This document shows positions 56,607-64,000 of a stretch of 64,000 nucleotides of DNA, piece by piece. The stretch's first letter is position 1; each line of letters starts with the position of its first letter. Under the pieces are notes generated by a model, which saw nothing but the letters and a program-made list of their open reading frames with translations, had not been told where the DNA came from and did no database searches. Position numbers and translations under genes: made by a program. The DNA is from Rhodospirillales bacterium (GTDB lineage: Bacteria > Pseudomonadota > Alphaproteobacteria > Rhodospirillales > JASLLZ01): NCBI GenBank assembly GCA_030746775.1, contig JASLLZ010000004.1:1-64000 (forward strand), written 5' to 3'.

Positions 56607-56709
56607 GGTCAAGGCGGAGCGGTGACGATACACCTTTGCGGGGCCTGGCCAAGGGGTAGCCGTTCGGCCCGGCGGGAAGACGCACGGCAATGGGAAGGAA
56701 ACAGGGCAG

Positions 56710-59700
56710 ATGCTGAAACTCAAGGACGGCCTGACATTCGAGGACCTTTACGAGAGGCAGGGACTGGAAAAACTCGACGCCCAGTTTCAGGCCTTCCTCG
56801 GCGCCGTCGACAAGGGTCTGCTGGCGACGCTCAACGACGGCCGGGCCGATCCCGACTCGCTTGCCGGCAAGGACTATTCGGACTTTATCATCGCCCTGTC
56901 GACGCACCTGGATTCGTTTCTCGTCCGGCTCTTCGGCATCGAGAAAGAAGCCGCCCGGGCGCGCCAGCAGCACCTGGACCTGGTCGAGCTGTTCGCCTGC
57001 AAACGCAAGTTCGTACAGCTCAAGGCGGCGCGCACCATCAACCCCGAAAAGGCCGAGGCCATCGACGGGCCGGCACTCGAAGCCGAACTGACGGCCATTT
57101 TCGGCGGTACTTTCGACCAGCGGACCTTCGCCAAGCACGTCATGGCCTGGCTCGGCGACCGGACGGCCAACAAGGACAATCTGGACCTGGCCATGCGCTA
57201 CGCCGCCTGGGCGGCCCATACCGAAGCGGGCCGCGAACGGCACAAGACGGACGTGGTGTTCAAGCTGTTCGGCCGCCCCGACCCATTCAATCTGGTGCCC
57301 AGCAGCACTATGGTGGAACACGATATCACCATGCTGCGCCAGCCGGACGACGATTATTACCGGCGCGAGGGCTTCAACCTCACCGATCCCGGCATGGACC
57401 TGATCGAATCCCTCTACGAGGCCAACTACTGCACCATCTGCCACGACCGCGACCGCGATTACTGTTCCCGCGGCTTGCCCGCCGATACCGAGAAGAAGGA
57501 CGGCGCCTTCGCCGTCAATGCCCTCGGCGTTACTTTGGTCGGTTGTCCCCTGGAGGTGAAGATCTCCGAGATGCACAAGGTGAAGATCGACGGCGACGTG
57601 CTCGGCGCCTTGGCCGTGATCACCGCCGCCAATCCCCTGGTGGCGGCCACCGGTCACCGCATCTGCAACGAATGCATCCTGGCCTGCATCTTCCAGAAAC
57701 AAGACCCGGTCATCGTTCCCCAGGTCGAGACTCGCATCCTCAAGGACGTTCTCGACTTGCCATGGGGCTTCGAAATTTACAGCCTGCTGACGCGCTGGAA
57801 CCCGATGAACCTTCAGCGCCCCCTGCCCAAGCCGCCAAGCCCGTACAAGATTCTTCTGGTCGGCATGGGACCGGCATCGTTCACTTTGGCCCATGAGTTG
57901 CTGAACGAGGGCCACGCGGCGGTGGCCGTCGATGGCCTCAAGATCGAGCCTCTGGCACCCGAGATTTCGGGCGTCAAGGCGAATGGCGAACGGGTGCCCT
58001 TCGAACCCATCCGCGACATGTCCGCGCTTTGGGAATCGCTCGATGAGCGGGCCATGGCAGGCTTCGGCGGCGTTGCCGAATACGGCATCACCGTCCGCTG
58101 GGACAAGAATTTTCTCAAAGTCGTCCGCCTGCTGATCGAGCGGCGGCGGCGCTTCACGATGTTCGGCGGCGTGCGCTTCGGCAGCGCCATTACCAAGGAA
58201 TCGGCCTTCGAGATGGGCTTCGACCACATAGCCCTTTGCGCCGGCGCCGGGCGGCCGACCTTTCTTTCCATTCCCAACGGACTGGCGCGCGGCGTGCGCC
58301 AGGCTTCCGACTTCCTGATGGCCTTGCAGCTTACCGGCGCCGCAAAGACCGCATCGGTGGCCAACCTGCAAATTCGCCTGCCGGTGGTGGTTATCGGCGG
58401 CGGACTGACCGCCATCGACACGGCGACCGAGGCGCTGGCCTATTATGTCCGCCAGGTCGAAAAATATCTCGACCGCTATGAGGTCCTGGTCGGCGAACAA
58501 GGAGAGGACGCGGTTCGCAAGACCTGGAACGCCGAAGAGGCGGTCATCGCCGGCGAATACATCGAACACGCCCGCGCCATCCGCGCCGAGCGGGAAACGG
58601 CGGCCAAGGAAGGCCGCGAACCACGCTTGATCGAACTCCTCGACCAATGGGGCGGGGTGGTTGTCGCCTACCGCCGCCGACTCGTCGATTCGCCAGCCTA
58701 CACCCTTAACTACGACGAGGTGACCAAAGCCTTGGAGCAGGGCATGCGCTTCGCCGAGCTGTTGGCGCCGTTGAAGGTCGAGGTCGACGAATTCGGCGCC
58801 GCCCACACCCTCCACCTGGGACGCCAGGTCATCGGCGAGGATGGGCGCCCCAAGCCCACCGGCGAAGAGGTGAGCCTGCCGGCGCGCACCGTCCTGGTCG
58901 CCATCGGCACCCAGCCCAACACGACCCTGGCGCGCGAGCACCCGGGCTTCGCCGGGATGGACGGCAAGTACTATCAGGCGGTCGACGAGGACGGAAATCC
59001 GGTGGAGCCGGAGTGGTCGCCCAAGCCCGACAATATGAACGTGCTTGCGTCTGTTGACAGCGAAAGCCGCGCCATGAGCTTCTTCGGCGATTTGCACCCG
59101 GGCTTCGCGGGCAACGTGGTCAAGGCCATGGCGAGCACCAAGCTGGGCTATCCGATCATCGGTCGGGTGCTTGAGCGCAAGACACCGGCGCCAGGGTCAC
59201 CCGAGGACCTGATCGCCGCCCTCAACCGCGACCTGAGGCCCGTCGTGGAGAGGGTATCCGAAGTGGCGCCCGGTATTTGGGAAGTTGTGATTCACGCGCC
59301 CATGGCGGCACGCCAATACCAGCCCGGACAGTTCTTCCGTCTGCAAAATTACGAAGTCAACGCGACCCGCGTCGACGGCACGTTGCTGGCCATGGAAGGC
59401 GTGGCGCTGACCGGCGCCTGGGTCGACCGGGACAAGGGTCTGGTGGCGCTGATCTCGCTCGACATGGGAGGATCGACCACCCTGATCAAGCACTTGCGGC
59501 CGGGCGAGCCGGTCGTCCTTATGGGGCCGACCGGGGCGCCGACCGAGATCGCCGGCGGCGAGACCGTGCTGATGGCCGGCGGCGGGCTCGGCAACGCGGT
59601 TCTGATGGCCATCAACAAGGCCTACCACGAGGCCGGGGCGCGGGTCCTTTACTTCGCCGCTTACAAGGGCGTCGGCGATCGCTTCCACATCAAGGAGATC

Positions 59701-60234
59701 GAGAAAAACTCGGACGTCGTGGTGTGGTGTTGCGACGAAGCCCCCGGCTTCACGCCCGGACGCGAACAGGACAAGGCCTTCGTCGGCAATGTCGTCGAGG
59801 GCATGGCGGCCTATGCCCGGGGCGAACTGGGCCAAGTGGATATTCCCTTGAACGAAGTCGACCGCGTCATCGCCATCGGCGGAGTGATGATGATGAAAGC
59901 CGTCGGCGAGGCCCGCAAGGGCGTGCTCGAGGCGTATCTGAAACCCGATCACCTGGCCATCGCCAGCATCAACTCTCCCATGCAATGCATGATGAAGGAG
60001 ATCTGCGCCCAGTGCCTGCAGCCCCATAAGGACCCCGATACGGGCGAGGAGACGATCGTCTTCTCTTGCTTCGAACAGGACCAGCCCCTGGACCGGGTCG
60101 ACTTCGGCGCCCTTTATCAGCGCCTGTGCCAAAATTCGGTACAAGAGAAACTGACGGCCCAATGGATCGCCCGCTGCCTGGGCAGCGAAAAGGGCGCCGC
60201 CGAGCTGGCGGCCCAGCGCGAACGCCGCTTTTAG
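56710..60234 (+). CDS. NfnAB-like fused iron-sulfur flavoprotein oxidoreductase
   Basis: An 1174-aa fusion. Residues 1-370 form an N-terminal extension whose second half has two Cys clusters (CTICHDRDRDYC and ICNECILAC) suited to [4Fe-4S] centres. Residues ~375-830 resemble GltD/NfnB, with an FAD Rossmann motif ILLVGMGPASFTLAHEL and a second dinucleotide site VVVIGGGLTAIDTATEAL. Residues ~840-1130 resemble PyrK/NfnA, with an FNR-type FAD site RQYQPGQFF, NAD(P) loop LMAGGGLGNAVLM and Cys cluster C-x5-C-x2-C-x17-C. Separate NfnA and NfnB subunits carry out flavin-based electron bifurcation between NADH, ferredoxin and NADPH; the fusion suggests a similar role. A perfect FNR-type box upstream fits anaerobic use. 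Confidence 0.8.
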   Translation: MLKLKDGLTFEDLYERQGLEKLDAQFQAFLGAVDKGLLATLNDGRADPDSLAGKDYSDFIIALSTHLDSFLVRLFGIEKEAARARQQHLDLVELFACKRKFVQLKAARTINPEKAEAIDGPALEAELTAIFGGTFDQRTFAKHVMAWLGDRTANKDNLDLAMRYAAWAAHTEAGRERHKTDVVFKLFGRPDPFNLVPSSTMVEHDITMLRQPDDDYYRREGFNLTDPGMDLIESLYEANYCTICHDRDRDYCSRGLPADTEKKDGAFAVNALGVTLVGCPLEVKISEMHKVKIDGDVLGALAVITAANPLVAATGHRICNECILACIFQKQDPVIVPQVETRILKDVLDLPWGFEIYSLLTRWNPMNLQRPLPKPPSPYKILLVGMGPASFTLAHELLNEGHAAVAVDGLKIEPLAPEISGVKANGERVPFEPIRDMSALWESLDERAMAGFGGVAEYGITVRWDKNFLKVVRLLIERRRRFTMFGGVRFGSAITKESAFEMGFDHIALCAGAGRPTFLSIPNGLARGVRQASDFLMALQLTGAAKTASVANLQIRLPVVVIGGGLTAIDTATEALAYYVRQVEKYLDRYEVLVGEQGEDAVRKTWNAEEAVIAGEYIEHARAIRAERETAAKEGREPRLIELLDQWGGVVVAYRRRLVDSPAYTLNYDEVTKALEQGMRFAELLAPLKVEVDEFGAAHTLHLGRQVIGEDGRPKPTGEEVSLPARTVLVAIGTQPNTTLAREHPGFAGMDGKYYQAVDEDGNPVEPEWSPKPDNMNVLASVDSESRAMSFFGDLHPGFAGNVVKAMASTKLGYPIIGRVLERKTPAPGSPEDLIAALNRDLRPVVERVSEVAPGIWEVVIHAPMAARQYQPGQFFRLQNYEVNATRVDGTLLAMEGVALTGAWVDRDKGLVALISLDMGGSTTLIKHLRPGEPVVLMGPTGAPTEIAGGETVLMAGGGLGNAVLMAINKAYHEAGARVLYFAAYKGVGDRFHIKEIEKNSDVVVWCCDEAPGFTPGREQDKAFVGNVVEGMAAYARGELGQVDIPLNEVDRVIAIGGVMMMKAVGEARKGVLEAYLKPDHLAIASINSPMQCMMKEICAQCLQPHKDPDTGEETIVFSCFEQDQPLDRVDFGALYQRLCQNSVQEKLTAQWIARCLGSEKGAAELAAQRERRF

Positions 60235-60273
60235 GGTCCAGCCCTAGAGGGACGGCAGGCCGGCACTCGGCCG

Positions 60274-61536
60274 TCAATCCCTGTTCCACTGTTCGACGAA
60301 GTCAATGAAATCGGAGGGCGCCAGAGGCTTGCTGAAGAAGTAGCCCTGCACTTTTTCGCAGCCGATGGAGCGCAGGAAGGTGACCGCCTCCGGTCCCTCG
60401 GCGCCTTCCGCGCAGACGGTCAGGCCGAGGTTGTGGGCCAGATCGACGATCGAGTGGACGATGATCTTGGCGTCCTCGTCGTGGTCGACTTCGACGACCA
60501 GGGATCGGTCGATTTTCAACTCGCTGAACGGCATGCGGTGAAGCTCGACCAACGACGAATAGCCGGTGCCGAAATCGTCCACCGAGAGGGTAAACTGCTT
60601 GAGCCGGCAGCGCGAGAGAATGTCCATTGTCCGCACCGGGTCCTCCATGGCGGCGCTTTCCGTGATCTCAAGCACCAGCTTCGAGTGCTCGATCTTGGGC
60701 CGGCTCAACAGGTCGGCCAGCCGATCCGGGAGATCGAGATGGCTGAGCAGCTGTGGTGCCAGATTCACCGCCACCGGCAGGTTCAATCCGTTCTGCCGCC
60801 AGCAACCGATCTGATCAACCACTAATTTCAACACTAGGTCGGTGAGCGGTGCGATCAGGCCGGACCTTTCGGCCAGCCCGATAAAGCTACTTGGCATGAG
60901 AAGTCCGAACAGCGGGTGCTGCCAACGCACCAGGGCCTCGCAGGAGTCGACGACCAGGGCGTCGCTCGACAGGAGGTTGACCTTGGGCTGGTAGTGAACG
61001 ACCAGTTGCTTTAGCTCGATGGCGTCGCCCAGATCACTTTCGGTCATCGTTGGCGGAGCGCGAAGACACCGGCGCAGCGCCGTCCTGAGTTCATCGGCGT
61101 GGACCGGTTTCCCGAGGCTCTCCCGCATCCGCAGACCATGGGTCGTGCCGAGCCGGCGCACGGTCGCCAGGAGGCGGGTGTCGATGCCGCTGATGATAAG
61201 GATGTCGGCCGCACACTGCCTGTGGGCCAAGGATCTCAGCAGTTCGACGCCGTCCACGTCGCCCATCACCATGTCGAGAATGATCGCCGTCGGCTGGAAG
61301 GTCTCGTAGGCGAGGACGAACTCCTCGGCCCGGTTACATAGGTGGACCTGAAATCCGATCTTCTCCGCAACTTCCTGAAACACATCACAGATGCCGGGTT
61401 CGTCATCCAAGATGAGCAACCGGTTGGAACAAGGGGAATCCGTCTCGCCCGAAACGGCTTCCTCTTGTGCGGCATTGCCCGCGCCAGCAGACGCGGTCCG
61501 CCGATCGCAACCCCAGACATTGGACGGCGCAAACAT
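60274..61536 (-). CDS. Response regulator with EAL domain (c-di-GMP phosphodiesterase)
   Basis: A 420-aa REC-EAL protein. The receiver domain has LLILDDEPG and the phosphoacceptor Asp in AIILDMVMGDVDG. The EAL domain keeps all catalytic landmarks: CEALVRW, VNLAPQLL, LEITES, DDFGTGYSS, LKIDRSLV, AEGAEG and QGYFF. It should therefore hydrolyse c-di-GMP under control of an unidentified sensor kinase. ATG 61536 is preferred; the frame is open to TTG 61656, but that stretch is AT-rich and unlike a receiver N-terminus. It diverges from the luxR-type gene. Confidence 0.87.
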   Translation of the reverse strand: MFAPSNVWGCDRRTASAGAGNAAQEEAVSGETDSPCSNRLLILDDEPGICDVFQEVAEKIGFQVHLCNRAEEFVLAYETFQPTAIILDMVMGDVDGVELLRSLAHRQCAADILIISGIDTRLLATVRRLGTTHGLRMRESLGKPVHADELRTALRRCLRAPPTMTESDLGDAIELKQLVVHYQPKVNLLSSDALVVDSCEALVRWQHPLFGLLMPSSFIGLAERSGLIAPLTDLVLKLVVDQIGCWRQNGLNLPVAVNLAPQLLSHLDLPDRLADLLSRPKIEHSKLVLEITESAAMEDPVRTMDILSRCRLKQFTLSVDDFGTGYSSLVELHRMPFSELKIDRSLVVEVDHDEDAKIIVHSIVDLAHNLGLTVCAEGAEGPEAVTFLRSIGCEKVQGYFFSKPLAPSDFIDFVEQWNRD

Positions 61537-61679
61537 GTAACCAGCGATAACGCATATGTAGTTGGGAGGAATACCTACAAAGTCTGATAGGGCACAACAG
61601 CGACCTTTTGAGCGATTCTTGTAATTAGGTTGAAGGATTTTAGCGGAAACACTCAAAAGTTTTACAAAATCATACTATG

Positions 61680-61705
61680 TGTTATTCTATCAAAGTCTTA
61701 TAACA
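61680..61705. promoter_or_regulatory. Inverted repeat in the AT-rich gap between the EAL and luxR genes
   Basis: TGTTAT (61680-61685) and ATAACA (61700-61705) form a dyad with a 14-bp spacer in the 281-bp gap 61537-61817. This gap is much more AT-rich than the rest of the window and must hold the divergent promoters of the REC-EAL and luxR-type genes. Any binding protein is unknown. Confidence 0.35.
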
Positions 61706-61817
61706 AAATTTCACGTGAGAAAGTGCGCCAATAAGGAGTGCGGAGAAAGAATAGGGAACGATTGTTCCGGAATGAACGAATCTCCGTCTCGCCGGGCGCT
61801 TCGAGCGCAGGGCATTG

Positions 61818-62546
61818 ATGCGGATATCGGAGTTTATAGAGCGATCGAATACTGCCGGATCGTCAGAGGGGGTATTCGCCCTTCTGGAAGACATCTGTGC
61901 GGGTTTTGGTATCGATCAGATCGCCTACGGTGCCCTGACCAATCATGTCATATACAACTCTCAGTCGCACCAGGCGCCGGCGGTCGTTCTGAACTATCCG
62001 CCGGATTGGGTAGATCATTATTTCACCAACGGCTACCAGCACATGGACCCGGTCGTGACGTTGACGCCGGGCTTGCGCCGACCGTACCTGTGGGATCGCA
62101 TGGACGAAATCGTTGCCTTGACGGACGAGCAAAAGACGTTCTTCGCCGAGGCCCGGGGGGCTGGCCTCAAGGACGGCATGAGCATTCCCTTGCATGGCCC
62201 CTTTGGCAACGTTGCGGTGCTCAGCCTGGCCAGCCGCGAGAGCAATCGGGCGATTGAAAACATCTTCGGCGAACTGAACGCGGTGGCGGCACAGTTCCAC
62301 ACGGTCTACACCGACCATGTCTTGGGAATCCGGCAGGTTCCCCCGTCGCTCCGCCTGACCGAGCGCGAGAGGGAATGCCTCCTGTGGAGCGCTCGCGGCA
62401 AGAGCTCCTGGGACACCGGGATGATCATCGGAATTTCGGAGCACACGGAAAATTTCCACCTCAAGAACGCCATGGCCAAGCTGGAAGCGGGTTCACGGGT
62501 CGTCGCCGTGGTCAAGGCCATCCGCGCCGGCCTGATTTCGCCTTAA
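61818..62546 (+). CDS. LuxR-type quorum-sensing transcription factor
   Basis: A 242-aa LuxR-family regulator. The N-terminal autoinducer-binding domain has the conserved pattern PPDWVDHYFTNGYQHMDPVV and YLWDRM (Trp, Tyr, Asp and second Trp of the acyl-homoserine-lactone pocket). The C-terminal HTH runs from LTERERECLLWSARGKSSW to SEHTENFHLKNAMAKL. ATG 61818 is used; TTG directly before it is possible. It precedes a luxI-type synthase gene by 83 bp. A dyad CCTACC-N6-GGTGGG (62548-62565) follows its stop and could be its operator. Confidence 0.9.
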   Translation: MRISEFIERSNTAGSSEGVFALLEDICAGFGIDQIAYGALTNHVIYNSQSHQAPAVVLNYPPDWVDHYFTNGYQHMDPVVTLTPGLRRPYLWDRMDEIVALTDEQKTFFAEARGAGLKDGMSIPLHGPFGNVAVLSLASRESNRAIENIFGELNAVAAQFHTVYTDHVLGIRQVPPSLRLTERERECLLWSARGKSSWDTGMIIGISEHTENFHLKNAMAKLEAGSRVVAVVKAIRAGLISP

Positions 62547-62629
62547 CCCTACCAAGATAGGTGGGCTGCGAGTACGCCCGAAAGATGGTTCCCTTGCCGA
62601 GCGAAGGTTAACTCTCGGGGGGCTTGGCA

Positions 62630-63253
62630 ATGATTGACTGTGTGACTTGGGAAACGGCTCACCTGTTTGGCGAGGCGTAGATATCTCACCACCGGCTGCG
62701 CCATCGCCTCTTCGTCGAACGGCAGGGCTGGGAAGTTCCGACTTACCACTCTCTCGAATACGACCAGTTCGATACACCGGCCGCCGTCTACCTCATGTGG
62801 CGCGACGAAGCGGGGCAGGCACGCGGCGTGGCCCGTCTCATTCCAACCGAACGGCCCTATATGGTGAAGGAGATATGGCCCCACATGGTGGACTCCTTGC
62901 CGTCCTCGCCAAGCGTGTGGGAAGCGACGCGCATTGGCGTCGATCGGGATCTGGACCCCAGGACCCGCAACCGGGTCTGCGGTGAACTGGTGGCAGGCTG
63001 CCTGGAATACGGTCTGCGCAACGGCATCAGCCGCTACATCTTTCTCATGCCGCTGGCCATCATTCGTACCTTGCTGGTTCGGGCGGGGTGTCCCGTCGCG
63101 CTGCTCGGCGAGCCGGTAATGATCGACAATCATCTCGCCGCCGTCGCCGAAGTCAGGATATCGAAGATTGCCCTCGCCGAGGTTCGGCGCCGCAAGATGA
63201 TCGCCGGCCCCGTACTGAATACCGAGACGGTTCCGCTTGAGAAGGCGGCGTAA
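62630..63253 (+). pseudogene. LuxI-type acyl-homoserine-lactone synthase with an in-frame amber codon
   Basis: ATG 62630 after GGGGGG begins MIDCVTWETAHLFGEA, then TAG at 62678-62680, then the same frame continues to 63253 as a complete LuxI-like enzyme. Residues essential in LuxI/TraI are all present after the amber: HRLRHRLFVERQGW, LEYDQFDT, ARLIPTE and EATRIGVD. The next ATG (62795) would delete the active-site Arg/Phe/Trp, so no standard start rescues it. It is either a recent nonsense mutation or a sequencing error. Without read-through the cell would respond to but not make the signal. Confidence 0.8.
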
Positions 63254-63285
63254 GTTCCCAACCTTACCGAGTAGACACCGCCCCG

Positions 63286-63456
63286 ATGGACCGCTCAGCC
63301 CAACCGATGGAGCAAACGCACGAAAATGCCGCCGCGACGATCGCGGTCGCGCTCCACTACCTACAGCGCAAGGCCCTGTCGACGGGCTTGAACAACCTGG
63401 CGGGGCTGATCGATAAGGCCGTACAGGAGGCAAGCGACCAGGCGAACAAACACTGA
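63286..63456 (+). CDS. Small helical protein downstream of luxI
   Basis: A 56-aa open frame (MDRSAQPMEQTHENAAATIA to SDQANKH) on the same strand, 32 bp after the luxI-type gene. It is predicted to be mostly helical (ALHYLQRKALSTGLNNLAGLIDKAVQ) with no signal or membrane segment. No family was recognised. The codon use is in line with neighbours, and the position suggests an accessory of the quorum-sensing genes, but it has no strong ribosome site. Confidence 0.5.
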   Translation: MDRSAQPMEQTHENAAATIAVALHYLQRKALSTGLNNLAGLIDKAVQEASDQANKH

Positions 63457-63584
63457 TGTCGGGCGCCGATCGGTTTCGCCGCTACCATCCGTTCGCGACT
63501 TACCGCCAGGCCGGGACGAATAGGTCTCGGGACGCGCGTTACCGCCCCGCGGTCGACGGCCTTTAGGACGGGCCGCGCGGCCGC

Positions 63585-63842
63585 TCAGGCAGCGGCCGAT
63601 TGCAGGCGTTCGAACTTGGCCTGCAACTCTTCCGGCGTTTCCTCGTGATCGGGGTCGGGAAGGATGCAATCCGAAGGACAGACTTCCACGCACTGGGGAT
63701 CGTCGTGATGGCCGACGCATTCCGTGCACAGATCCTTGTCGATGATGTAGAGACCTTCGATGATTGAGATCGCGTCGTTGGGACAAGGCTCAATACACGC
63801 GTCGCAGTCGGTACAGTCATCGGCGATAACCAGTAGCGCCAT
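63585..63842 (-). CDS. YfhL-type 2[4Fe-4S] ferredoxin
   Basis: An 85-aa bacterial ferredoxin. The first cluster motif is C10-x2-C13-x2-C16-x3-C20-P, the second C39-x2-C42-x8-C51-x3-C55-P. The longer x8 loop (VGHHDDPQ) marks the YfhL/Allochromatium type, which has low-potential clusters. A C-terminal helix (EELQAKFERLQSAAA) is also typical. It could donate electrons to the Nfn-like enzyme encoded 3.4 kb away, though no operon links them. The flanks 63457-63584 and 63843-64000 show no gene. Confidence 0.93.
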   Translation of the reverse strand: MALLVIADDCTDCDACIEPCPNDAISIIEGLYIIDKDLCTECVGHHDDPQCVEVCPSDCILPDPDHEETPEELQAKFERLQSAAA

Positions 63843-64000
63843 CTTATCTTACTCCTCGGATGCTTCATCTCTTTGGCGATTGAATTGCGTGGTCAACCGC
63901 CGTTTCACAAGAACAGGCCCGAAACCGAGCGTGAGTTTAGCCCAAGGAGGTCTTTGAGTCACCGGATTCGAAAACGCTCAGACTCTGCCATCAATCGAGA

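Noticed and set aside
56488-59097. Very long open frame on the minus strand opposite the Nfn-like gene
   Set aside because: It is the antisense of a clearly conserved coding gene, has His/Gln/Val-rich low-complexity sequence and no family motifs; such frames are common in high-GC DNA.
62678-62680. TAG in the luxI-type gene as a recoded (pyrrolysine) codon
   Set aside because: LuxI proteins have no pyrrolysine, the position is not catalytic, and nothing suggests Pyl machinery; mutation or error is simpler.

Overview
High-GC DNA with dense, mostly overlapping operons typical of an alphaproteobacterium, most likely a Rhodospirillales-like organism. The signs are the gene order ribF-ileS-lspA-DUF3035-M16-M16, an endonuclease-type mutL, the uvrD/prmA pair, FNR/FixK-type boxes and TRAP/TTT transporters. 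The assignment is inferred from gene content; no rRNA gene is present.

Layout. 1-9.4 kb: a D-2-hydroxyacid dehydrogenase, a UvrD-family helicase, prmA, a ParDE-type toxin-antitoxin pair with a palindromic operator, a long-form hisG, two tandem RidA proteins and a DUF1800/DUF1501 secreted pair. 9.5-12.3 kb: an unrecognised acidic-linker protein with a five-residue periodic tract, tRNA-Val(CAC) and a damaged M23 peptidase. 12.3-32.6 kb: a mostly housekeeping core with a MaoC hydratase, ribF-ileS-lspA, a methyltransferase lacking a standard start codon, two M16 peptidases, miaA, ilvB-ilvH-ilvC, an orphan Flp pilin, an RraA-like protein, pgi-mutL and a C26 amidotransferase-rluB-rsmD operon.

32.6-49.7 kb: tadA, then an accessory metabolic region. 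A six-gene operon carries TctC-TctB-TctA uptake, a gamma-glutamyltransferase-like enzyme, an AMP-forming acyl-CoA synthetase and a hydantoinase/oxoprolinase B subunit. Around it are a second B subunit, a cytidylate-kinase-like protein, two URO-D-like proteins, an acyltransferase between duplicated promoters, an ABM-domain protein and a GrdB-like gene whose in-frame UGA sits in a U-P-x-C-T-R motif, strong evidence of a selenoprotein. The genes suggest uptake and breakdown of an organic acid or amide-type substrate, but no substrate can be named.

49.7-64 kb: copA behind a CueR-type promoter, a DctPQM TRAP transporter, another 2-hydroxyacid dehydrogenase, an 1174-residue NfnAB-like flavoprotein fusion behind a perfect FNR-type box, a REC-EAL phosphodiesterase, a luxR/luxI-type pair in which luxI has an amber codon, a 56-aa small protein and a YfhL-type ferredoxin. 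UGA recoding, FNR boxes, the Nfn-like enzyme and the ferredoxin together suggest a facultative anaerobic lifestyle.
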